From Pisaster brevispinus (taxonomy: Eukaryota; Echinodermata; Asteroidea; Forcipulatida; Asteriidae): DNA of 64,000 nt. The notes beneath the pieces are model-generated. The model ran no database searches. It was not told the DNA's origin and was given only the letters and a program-made list of their open reading frames with translations. This document shows positions 33,889 through 43,212 of the stretch, one piece after another; within the stretch, counting starts at the first letter, position 1, and every line of letters starts with the position of its first letter. The stretch spans positions 10,056,768 through 10,120,767 of the forward strand of contig JAMKCF010000018.1 in assembly GCA_023634235.1 (NCBI GenBank). The letters run 5' to 3'. Position numbers and translations under genes: made by a program.

Positions 33889-34109
33889 GTCGGCTGTGCC
33901 TGTTGCTAAGGGTGCACCTAAGGGCAGCCTATACGTCAAGTCATGTTACCATGGTATCTAGCCGCAGCTGTAGCCGCTAAATCTGAAACAGCCGTACAAA
34001 CATGTATCTGTAACAGTACAACATTAATAATGAGGATTACAGGAACAAGACCAAACAGCATTTGATTTTTGTAAGAGATTCATTCATACAAATTGTAAGG
34101 TAGCTATAA

Positions 34110-34300
34110 ATAGTAAGCTTGCGGGTACAACCAAGTAAAACTCTTTTGGGAGAAGTGTGGTTCACCACAAGAAATGCAGCGGTCTTGACGTTTCAAACAG
34201 TATACTCTGCTTGGATTTGAAGATGAGCAGAGTATACTGTTCGAAACGTCCACTACAGCTCTAAGAACTAACACTTCTCCTGAAGAATCTACAATGCAGA
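34110..34300. mobile_element. Dispersed element with GATGAGCAGAGTA motif
   Basis: Shares TAGTAA-CTTGC-GGTACAACCA at its left with 50224-50437, and GAAGATGAGCAGAGTA followed by CTGTT-GAAACGT in its centre. A self-inverse piece (AGTATACTCTGCTTGGAT vs AGATGAGCAGAGTATACTG) makes a central hairpin. Confidence 0.7.
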
Positions 34301-34406
34301 CCTTAGAAACAAGAAATGAGAGTAAATTTACCATTAGATAAAACACTGGATTTTATGAGGTTTTTATTGCGGACTAAAAACCAGCAAGGAAAATTTGCCC
34401 ACTTAA

Positions 34407-34574
34407 AGGGGGGCTGTCATCATGATCATCGTAGGCCTGTGGCTGTACTTGGAATTAGTAACTCTAACCCAATTCCTGCACTTGTGCACGCACCATCTAT
34501 AGATATGACACTGAGTGGAGGGCGCGTGTGAGCTGTAACTGAGAGTTCATAATTCCATGTATAGCCTCAGGCCT
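34407..34574. mobile_element. MITE of the AGGCC-TGGAATTA family
   Basis: Inverted ends: AGGCCTGTGGCTGTACTTGG (34433) and, read inversely, AGGCCTGAGGCTATACATGG, both followed by AATTA and ACTCT. Homologous to 9468-9632, including an outer TGTCATCATGATCAT on the left. Confidence 0.75.
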
Positions 34575-34590
34575 GCTTTGGTTAATAAGA

Positions 34591-34748
34591 TAGACCTTAT
34601 GCACATGTCATTTCAGTAGGGCGCCCTCGCCTAGAGGTCAAAAGGAAGTTGTTCATTGACCAATCCTGTGCGCCGCGCGTTTCGATTGTTCTGTCATCGT
34701 TTTACCTCTAAGATGGCAGCTGGATGACGTCAATGCATAAGGTTTGTA
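34591..34748. mobile_element. MITE, TA-GACCTTATGCA family, copy 2
   Basis: TAGACCTTATGCACATGTCA at the left; GGATGACGTCAATGCATAAG at the right. The interior has GGGCGCCCTCGCCTAGAGGT. A perfect CRE octamer TGACGTCA is at 34725-34732, and a YY1-like AAGATGGCAGC is at 34710. Confidence 0.82.
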
Positions 34749-35824
34749 GTGCCCCCTTAAGAACCCATGACAGTTGTGACATAATGGTGGATCACCGCCA
34801 CTCTCTTTAAACATGTTAAAACAACCTTTTTGCTTTCAAGACATGCAAATGCATACAGACAGTTGATATCAGTTGTTTACCCCAAAACAGGAAACCATGA
34901 TACATCACCAAGAGCCACTCTAAATTCCATTTCAGATTATAATTCTTGAGGAGAAAAAAAAAATGCAAAGAGAGGGGGAAATAAAGCAGGCCAACATTAA
35001 AAGAGCTCACAGGCAGGATATAAAACTTGCAAAATATATACTTTGTTTGAAATTACAATACTCAGAATACACACATATGCACCATGAAATAAATCGTTGT
35101 GTACCCGGAAGAAGTTCGGAAGGGTGTACGACCTTTTCCCTGGCACAGAAATACATTTTTATTTTCCCAGAAGAATGTTACAAGCAATAAAATGTCTCTT
35201 TTAATATTCTACAAAAATGTAGACCATGACTGTTGAATATTTGTTGCTAGAATCATCTCCCAAGACATATGTTTTTCCATATTAAGTGGAAATTAACTTT
35301 CCTGCAATGACATTTAAATGTATATGGGTTTTGAGGCATTGCATGGTGAGGTATCAAGGTATATTCAGTTGAGATTACACCATGTGTGTTATCTGTGCAG
35401 ATTTGTTCTTTTTATTTATTCAAATGCCGAATTCTGAAAAGTAGTCTCTCGAATTCCGAAATCTACTCTACGGCAGTAGATTAGATATATACACACATGG
35501 TGTTACCATAAACTGAATATAAATGGCAGAATAAATGACCAAGTCTTCTTGAAACACAATTTTGGACAGTAATTGCTATCATCCTTCATTGGGACACGCA
35601 ACGCTATGTACATATTTGTTTTACAAAGAAATAGCAGCATGTTTTGTTAGGGCTGAGTCACACCAGGCAGTTTACAGGCAACCAAAAAGTAGTTTCAGGC
35701 CACTTGAAACAAGCAAAAACAGTTCACATTTTTGTTTTCATATAGTTTCTTTATCTTTGTTCAAACCCAAATCATAACTTCTTTGGGATAGAAGTATACA
35801 GTTAGAAAAAAAGTACACACTAAA
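34749..35824. other. Intergenic spacer
   Basis: No exon or repeat family recognised. TATATTCAGTTGAGATTACAC (35360) and the inverse GTGTTACCATAAACTGAATA (35500) with CATGTGTG next to each suggest another short inverted-repeat element of about 160 bp at roughly 35358-35520. Confidence 0.5.
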
Positions 35825-35945
35825 ACAAAGAAAAATTGACAAGAGCAGGATTTGAGCCAACGACCTCCGGATCAAACATGCTGGTGCTCTACCAACTGAG
35901 CTATCCAGCCCTTTGTGGTCTCCCTATTTTGTAAATATCTTTGTT
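35825..35945 (-). mobile_element. tRNA-derived SINE, family C
   Basis: Minus-strand head: GGCTGGATAGCTCAGTTGGT and AGAGCACCAGCATG (A box), then GAGGTCGTTGGCTCAAATCC (B box), then TTTTTCTTTGTT. Family C also occurs at 14225, 58825, 60000, 62840 and 63165. Intact A and B boxes could in principle support RNA polymerase III transcription. Confidence 0.78.
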
Positions 35946-37054
35946 CAAGGATGCTAGTCAGTTTCCTTTGTGATTCATTACTTTTATTATACATATATCT
36001 ATATTTATATAGAATTAAAACAATCCAATAGGTCCAAAAACCCAAGGTACAATTTACAAGGTACTTTCAATGTGAACGCTTGTGTCAAATCAGCCAAAAC
36101 AGACCTAGCCTATTTAAGCTGCCTGCAAATATATTGCCATGTGTAACTTGTCCCATGGGAGTTGGCAGTTTACATATTACAATAGCTATGGCATCACTAA
36201 ATGCATATTGGATTGAACTAATGGAGTTTGACAATAAATAACCCGCAAGTAGTGACATAATGCAGCTTCTTTATTTCAGTTTATTTAGAATTTCATTTCA
36301 TGTAACGAAAAGGAAACAATTTACCTTACTTAAAGTAATATACAGATCATTTAAGCTTCGGCTTTTTTGGGGGGCTGCAAAACCATGTTCTATGGGATCA
36401 GGCAAGGTCCAGAATAAGATTTTGGTAGTTTTGGAACTAACAGACTGGGCACTGTTGGTAGCATATGGCCTCAATCCTCCCATGTCTTCTTCACCCTGAA
36501 TTCCTTGGACTTGGATAAGATTGGAATGCCTGACCCAGTGATAAACACTTGTTGTTTGGGACTGCTGGCCCCAGTCCTTCCAAATCCTTTACACTGGTAA
36601 TTTGATATAGTAGGAATTTGGGCTGTTAGGTTTTAAGTTTTTGGAATGGTCTACCATTTTATTTGATAAAAAATGCCACCCTACCCAGTCCTTCTGAATC
36701 CTTCACTTTGGCAACGCCTACCATAGAAGCAATTTGGGAGTCTATAAGGGTTAACGTTTATAAGGAAGGGTCCACCACTTTATATTGATAACAAATGTCA
36801 ATCTGCAGTAAGGCATTTACCCAAACTCAACTACTCCTTTAAACGAAGAATCTACAAGCACGTTTACAAAAAGCAGGGGCTTCCGCAAAAGCAAGTAATA
36901 TTTAGTTTCAAAGGAAATATGGAAATACTATCTTGACTATAAACACACCATTAAGACTTGATTTATATGTGCATTATTAATACACATCTGAATATTTGGG
37001 TGAGTTGAGCTTATATAGTAGAACATGTACATGTTTTTTGCCCTGCTGATCAGC
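35946..37054. other. Intergenic spacer with repeat remnants
   Basis: 35985-36060 matches the end of the ACCTTTGGT MITE family (TATAGAATTAAAACAAT, CCAAAAACCCAAGGTA). 36490-36740 contains CCTTGGACTTGGATAAGATTG, which is the inverse of CAATC-type sequence near 46560-46590, so a second dispersed repeat is present. No gene. Confidence 0.5.
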
Positions 37055-37396
37055 TTAAAGAGACATGTTGCCTTGCATTGGGCGCTTTGGGCTATAAAAA
37101 ACATTTCTTATGAAATGAAAATGGTTGGAAAGATGTTTTAAAAGTAGAATATATTGATCCAAACAAAATGCTAGAAATTGTGTGGCTTTCCTTTGATATC
37201 GTGAACTAACACGGTCTGTCATTTTGTAAAGTCAAAAAGTTCCACAAAATAAAAGAAAAACCACACAATTTCTAAGGATATTTGTGTGGATCATTATATT
37301 CTACTTTTAAAACATCTTTCCAACCATATTCATTTCATAACAAAGGTTTTTTTTTATAGACCAAAGCGCCCGATCCAAGGCAACGTGTCCCTTTAA
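37055..37396. mobile_element. Fold-back MITE with TTAA target sites
   Basis: TTAA at 37055-37058 and 37393-37396 flanks a 334-bp element. Its ends AGAGACATGTTGCCTTGCAT and (inverse) AGGGACACGTTGCCTTGGAT continue as matching arms for about 150 bp (GAAATGAAAATGGTTGGAAA, GATGTTTTAAAAGTAGAATA, AAATTGTGTGG), leaving a loop of only about 30-40 bp. The whole element can fold into one long hairpin. The TTAA sites fit piggyBac-type mobilisation. Confidence 0.9.
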
Positions 37397-37433
37397 TTAC
37401 AAACATAATCTTTCTCTTGAATAGTTTTATATC

Positions 37434-38124
37434 AGGGACCGTTAGAAAATGGAGCAAGTACGGGACAGGTGTGTGGCTCAGAAAAATAGTGGATGACATC
37501 ACCATTGTGTAAGGTCAATTTCAACATACTCGCACAGCGTTTCTGCATTTCACGTCAAAATGGTAATCTTTACAAATGGATTTTTTTTAGGGATAACAGC
37601 AAAACAGTTCCCTTATGAAGTCCTACTTTTTACAAATTTCAGGTATAGATAGGTTGCAATATGACATAAGTCGGCCATCTTTACGGGCAATTTGGAACAC
37701 AGTCATGCGTTTTGCGTGAGAACGGCATGCAGCGCGCGCACATTTCACAAAACTCTTTGCATGATTGGTTAGTAAACAGCGCGGCTGTGTTAATAATTTG
37801 AGCGCTTGACGCGCCTGCAAGCCAAAATGCAATTTGCCCGTAAAGATGGCGTCTATTGGGAACTATCTATAGTGTAGAAATAATAATTATTAATAATGTC
37901 CTCGAACAAGAATTACAAAGATGTGATGGGGATTTCATTAAATTGTTGAGGCTACACTTGAACCCGTTTACAATACGCTAAAACAGGGAAAGTTTGTGTT
38001 ATTTAAAGTTGCGATACAAAATCTGACCCTCTCAGAAACATACGTAGGTATGCATTTCGCAAATACCGCGTGACATCATAAACACACACGCATCCTGTTC
38101 CTGCACCATTTTAAAATGGTCCCT
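37434..38124. mobile_element. Inverted-repeat element AGGGACC..., interrupted by another MITE
   Basis: Left end AGGGACCGTTAGAAAATGG and inverse right end AGGGACCATTTTAAAATGG continue through ACGGGACAGGTGTGTG-like sequence and a GATGACATCA/GATGTCACG match. The element carries the separate inverted-repeat element 37644-37872 inside it. Confidence 0.72.
37644..37872. mobile_element. MITE with GCCATCTTTACGGGCAA arms, nested
   Basis: Begins TATAGATAG and ends CTATCTATA. The inner arms GGCCATCTTTACGGGCAATT and AATTGCCCGTAAAGATGGC are near-perfect inverses. The central part is CG-rich (GCAGCGCGCGCAC). It is related to 40617-41125. Confidence 0.8.
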
Positions 38125-38299
38125 AATAATATGGCAAGGTATTGCGTGACCAATCCAGATGGATTTCAAAAATGGACTAACAAATATGACTTGTAAAAAA
38201 ACCCAATAATAATAACTTTAAAATAATAAAAAAATTATCTTCAGATGTTTCTACACCATTGGATGGTGTACCTAACAATTTTATCATACTGTGTACAGC

Positions 38300-39110
38300 T
38301 GTTTGGTTTCCTTGAAAATTGTGAAAACTGTGATTTTGCCGAATTTACAGCAACAACATTATTATGCTGACAATATTTTGATACAAAAAGGGGAGGCATA
38401 CAGGGAAGCATACCAGTTCTGTCAACATCAACACTTTGTACTCTTTATTCAGAGAGAGTACGCACAAAAACAGCAGCAATTTTGTCAACATTATTTGTTG
38501 TGCCAAAAGGAGTTGACATTCCAGAAGGAGCAATTTTGTCAACATTATAAATGGTGAACCTTATGTTGGTTCAAGGAGAGTAAGCACAACAAACGCAGTG
38601 GGTTTGTCAACATTCTTTGCTTTACCTTATCTTGACTCAAAAGGACTAAACGTACAATATGCAGCATTTGAGTCACCATTAGGATGCAGTAACTCATCTA
38701 GATACAAGAACAAAATCAAGTAAAATATACCACTCTTGATTAACAAGAGTTAGCATAGTGGAGCAGCAGTTTTGTAGGCATCATTTTTTGACTTTATATT
38801 GATTCAAAGCAAATATAAACATATCCAAAGCAGCGGTTTTGTCAGCGGTGAAATGCTGTACCTTGTCTTGATTCAAAATGGGGAAGCATGGCAAATGCAA
38901 AGGTTTTTTTCAACAGCAAAATGTTGTAAACATGTAAGCATACTAAGGCAGCAGTTTTGTCAATATTACAGTGTTGTACTTTATCTTGATTCAAAAAGGT
39001 AAGCATTCTGGAGCAGCAGTTTTGTCAATGCTTTTGTATTGTACCTTATATCTTGATTCAAAAAGGGTAAGTGTACTGGAGCAGCACTTTTGTGAATATC
39101 AACAGGTTTA
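38300..39110 (+). repeat. Degenerate minisatellite, CAGCAGTTTTGTCAACATT units
   Basis: Ten or more diverged units of about 57-90 bp, each with a form of GCAGCAGTTTTGTCA followed by ACATTAT.TGTTGTACCTTAT and CTTGATTCAAAAAGG. Clear unit marks lie at 38470, 38527, 38762, 38832, 38952, 39015 and 39077. Short frames over it are not genes. Confidence 0.85.
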
Positions 39111-40470
39111 CCTATATCAATATCAATAAGTACGCACAATAGAAACAGCAAAGAGGAAAGTATTCAACAAGAGACAATTCTACAACTACATGCACATAGG
39201 TGTGCACATGTACATGTAAATCAAATAGCAGTGGAGTACATTGTGCATTGAAGAGTGCACTGATTGTGTAAAGGGCAGTTATAAGGAGGCTCTGAGGTCA
39301 AATTCAGTTTTGTGATCAATCCATTTTCCAATAAAGTCAGTCCTTATGAAAGTGGGGACCTTTTCGAAACCCCATCTTTGGCCCCGGTGTAGGCTCTATC
39401 TGACCTGTTTGAAGCCCCAAACCAAAAGCGCACAGTTTAAACATACCTAACGGAGCAGAATCTGAAACTGTGGATTTTAAAAAGGCCAATGAGTCAAGAC
39501 TCAAAATTGTCTAGCGCAATTTTGTGCCAAGTTTACATGATTTAGGGAGTGAATACGTAGCAAATGCCGATTTGATGACGTATCTAAACTTGTTCTTTCC
39601 ATTTGAGTAACTTGAATAAAGTAGTTGAAATAATTTTTTTTAATGCACTGTCATAACCTTTGACAAAGTCTAAATGATTTTTGAAACACATGTAAGTATA
39701 AAACAACACGGAGCATTGTGAGATGGTGTAACCTGCTTTAAACAAGAACATCAATAAAGTGTACCACTTATCTACTGTCACATTAATAGTTTTTCCAATG
39801 GATGTTACTTTTTTTTAAGTAACTAAAAGCACTCAGAAGTGTTTTAAAATGTGAATAGACATGCAGGCTTACATTCTGTATACTGACAATAATTTGAGTT
39901 GACTCTCATGACTGGTATTATTTTTATTTTGTTTTACTCTGAAATTTCAATTTAGAAAATAAACGACAAGGTAGGTTACTCTTTATCATTTTGGGGGTAA
40001 TTTTAAATAAATGTTTCCTTTTGCCAAACAAATACTTTGAAGACCACTCTTGATTAATAAGATCCATTTACCAAGAGCTCCAAAGTATGCAAAAGCAATT
40101 TTATGAAATCACTACAAATTGCACTAATGACCTTATAGTTTTGGTTCTAATGTGACAGAAGCAAAGTGGTACCCTCCGTTGTACTTCTTGTGTTTTACAA
40201 ACTGTCTTCAGTTTCGAAACTGCTACTTTCATATAATATAGATTCATGTTACTGCTGCAAATGGTTTTGACAAATACATATTTGTACACCTATATAAATA
40301 TGTACAGAGTAGCATGCACCGAAAATTAATAATACAAAAAACCAAATTATATACAATCAAGATGATTAAATCATGTTCACGAAAAAGAAAAAATATCATA
40401 TTATAAGAACGAAAAAATTATACCCTGTTGGTAGTATATTTCTAATCAGCTTGCTGCATCGGAAATACAC
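39111..40470. other. AT-rich intergenic spacer
   Basis: No repeat family or coding signal recognised. Confidence 0.45.
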
Positions 40471-40592
40471 CCCTTGCATATGGTGTTTTCGCTGTGGTTA
40501 ACAGACGGAAACATTGCGCCAGGCACAACTCTCAGCCAGTAACAGTCTTTCCACTGACCTCTGAACTTTGTAATGTCACATGCAAGGGGTCT
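40471..40592. mobile_element. MITE with CCCTTGCATATG ends
   Basis: CCCCTTGCATATGGTGTTTTC at the left and ATGTCACATGCAAGGGGTCTAG at the right form the inverted ends. The interior (ACTCTCAGCCAGTAACAGTC, CACTGACCTCTG) corresponds to the inverse of the AGCGCCCTC-containing MITE at 14427. Confidence 0.7.
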
Positions 40593-40616
40593 AGATACAA
40601 CCATTCACACAGTAGT

Positions 40617-41125
40617 GGATAGTTCCCGATATGCGCCATCTTTACGGGCAACTTGTGGTTCACTGATCAAAGATGCAAGGAATTTGAAAGAACTTTGTGG
40701 CGTGTTGTGGCCAAGTGGTTACTCCTCTAGAGTCTCTGATCAGCAGAGTGTGTGGGTTTGAGTCCCGGTCATTGCGCTTGTGTCCTTGAGCAAGATTTAG
40801 CATAATTACTTAGTCCTTTGCATGGGACATTTAGTCATAGGTAATGTGAGTAAAAGAACCCAGAACAATTATTGTGGAAAATTCTGGTTCACGTAGCAAG
40901 CACCCTTGTCTACAGGTTTCCTCAGGCTTGCGAGCTACAATTTACTTATGAGGCATCCTTGGTTTCATTAATACCTGAAGTATACAATAACAAGAAGAGC
41001 TCCCACATGCTGCACGAGGTACATGTGTTTACACATACTACATGTACATAGGTTTGCATTGTCACTATCATTGCCCATAAAGATGGCCGACTTTAACACT
41101 ATGTGACGTCAAATGGGAACTATCC
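40617..41125. mobile_element. MITE with GCCATCTTTACGGGCAA arms, split by a SINE
   Basis: Left GGATAGTTCCCGATATGCGC and CATCTTTACGGGCAAC, right ATTGCCCATAAAGATGGCC and AATGGGAACTATCC. A family A SINE occupies 40697-40975, so the MITE is older than that SINE insertion. Confidence 0.78.
40697..40975 (+). mobile_element. SINE family A inside a MITE
   Basis: GTGGCGTGTTGTGGCCAAGT, TGGGTTTGAGTCCCGGTCAT and CTTGTGTCCTTGAGCAAGAT, then a tail with GTTTCCTCAGGCTTGCGAGC and TATGAGGCATCCTTGGTTTC. The same tail is found in inverse in the copy at 49005-49330, so this is a distinct subfamily. Confidence 0.83.
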
Positions 41126-42033
41126 ATTGTAAATTTTCTCGCTAAACCGTGCTCAAATTATGTCTACACTCCACATGTTCCATCTCATAGAAAATGTCAA
41201 CCTTTCCTGACACACACACACTCAAAATAGTATTTCAAAATGATTTTGTTCTTTTATAAATTTCAAAATACATGTTTTCTGATGATATACACAAAATGTT
41301 TATAATTTCAGTTCAAGGAAGAAAAAATCAAATATATATTTTGTTTTTTGTTTTTTGTTTTTATTTACACAAAGTAGGTACACGTATCCAACAATACTGT
41401 TGATGGAAGATTATAAAGTGAATAACAAATTCAACTTGGCAGATCCTCGTATAAAAATCACGTGCGTCTTTTACCCTATCTTAGATTACTTATATTTCAT
41501 AATTTACTTACAGTGAGCTGTTTCATTAATATACAAATCTACCCATCATACCCATAACTTTTTTTCTTCATATTTCAGATGAATACAACTTTTACAAATT
41601 TAATAACACAACAGCACTTGAAACAAACGTCAAAAGAAAATTGAACTGTTTTGTTTCCAGCTGAGGCATTTTCTTCCTGATCAAATGTACATTTCATTGA
41701 AAACCTGTGCAGTCTGGTGCCCAAAATTGAGAGCCACTTCATGAATTACCGCGACATGTATATGACCGTGGAAACCAGACGATGATAGCCAATACACGCA
41801 GCATACAGTCAAAGTTATAAACGCCATCTGAAAAACAATGCTCATTGCTGTTTTGACCGAGTCCTCGCAAATGGATGAGCCCTTGTTCTCAATTGGCCCA
41901 GTGACCTGATACTTCGTTGTAAAATCTGAGCCCATCCCTATTTCTATTAAGGCTCGACAAGGGATGGGCCCTTATTCTCAAACTGGCCCTCATTCCCAAT
42001 CTGGCAGTTCCAATCTCTACAACTGAGTCATCG
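41126..42033. other. Intergenic spacer
   Basis: AT-rich; GTTTTTTGTTTTTTGTTTTT near 41342. No gene seen. Confidence 0.45.
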
Positions 42034-42223
42034 GAGCCCAATTTCATAAAGCTGCTTAAACACATATACTGCTTTAACAGTTTTCTGCTGAGCAATAATA
42101 AGCAGGATACCAGTCAAAGATGGTGCATGTGGAAAGGTATTTCGGATGGTTACCGTAGTCTGGTAAGCATAATTTTGCTGTGCGTAGCTATTTTTTGTGC
42201 CAAAGCAGCTCCATGAAATTGGA
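42034..42223. mobile_element. MITE, GGGCCCAATTTCATAGAGCTGC family
   Basis: GAGCCCAATTTCATAAAGCTG at the left, CAGCTCCATGAAATTGGACC at the right, with GGATACCAGTCAAAGATGG in the middle, as in the other six copies. Confidence 0.82.
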
Positions 42224-42706
42224 CCATGTCCTACTTCTTGTAGGCCCCGCCCACAACTGACAGGGGCGGGGCATAATGTACCCCACTCGGAGGAAGCCCA
42301 AACCACTTTACAAAAGAAGTCAACCCCAGGATCCCATTAGTGCCTGTTTGTCGCAGTGCCTTAGTACTTGAGCCTGGACATGCACCTGTCAGTCCACTTT
42401 TCCAAGGAATTTACACTTGGATTAGGTGGCCACAACTTCAACACTGGTTCACTAACAGCAAGCGCCTGTATCCTTGTATAGGCTCCCTTGATGTTAATGT
42501 ACAAGTAACAAGGGATCAACAACCTGTAGGTCGACCCCTCAAGGTCAAACTCAATTTCCTAAAAAGGTCAAGGTTGCTCATAGCAAGGGTCAACCTCTGT
42601 TGGGGCTCTACCGCTGTACTTCTAGTAAACATGAAGGCCCTACCCAACGACCAGATCTGCCAAGAACCTCCAATATAGATGCTCTAGTATCGTCTCATCC
42701 TTACTG

Positions 42707-43212
42707 TCAGCACTGCTCGTCAATCTGCTCCTCTGCCTCTTGTTTCTTCCTGAACCCAGACATTCCGTTCAGTCCGACCAGAGCGATCCGCTCTAGATCC
42801 CTCTGCCCCTGATCCCACTTCATATCCTCCAGCTCTTCCTCTTTCTGCTCCTCCTTCTCCTCCTCCACACTGACTTCCGGGTTGCTGTCCTCTTCATCCT
42901 TGACCTCTTTCTTTATCCTGATAGAGTCGTCCCCATTCAGGGAATCCTTCCTAAAGGTCGTTATCCCGAGGTCATATACCTCTTTATACAGCGCAGGGAT
43001 GGGTAGATCTGAGCTGCCGACACCCACCTGTAGCTTCATGATGAACTGGGTGTGGAGATTGTCCACAGTGCGGAGCTCGGGCAGACGGAGCAAGACCTTG
43101 GCGAACATGTGAGGGTCCGAGCGATGGTTTCGCTGGACTTCCAACTTGAGAGCCATTAAGAGTTTAGCTTGCATGGCGGCTACGGTCTTGCGGTCGACAA
43201 GATTCTCTCGAT
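42707..43212 (-). CDS. Nuclear receptor last exon: helices 9-12 and acidic tail
   Basis: Acceptor tgccacag/ATCGAG; TGA at 42709-42707. Encodes ENLVDRKTVAAMQAKLLMAL through FAKVLLRLPELRTVDNLHT, the AF-2 core ALYKEVYDL (42974-42991 holds LYKEVY), and then an 88-residue extension rich in Glu, Lys and Asp. Two sumoylation-type motifs, IKKE and VKDE, sit side by side at 42893-42916, followed by acidic residues. Confidence 0.93.

Noticed and set aside
42340..42678. Plus-strand ORF of 112 codons downstream of the nuclear receptor
   Set aside because: No domain recognised, no splice partners, and it lies antisense in the likely 3' UTR of the receptor.
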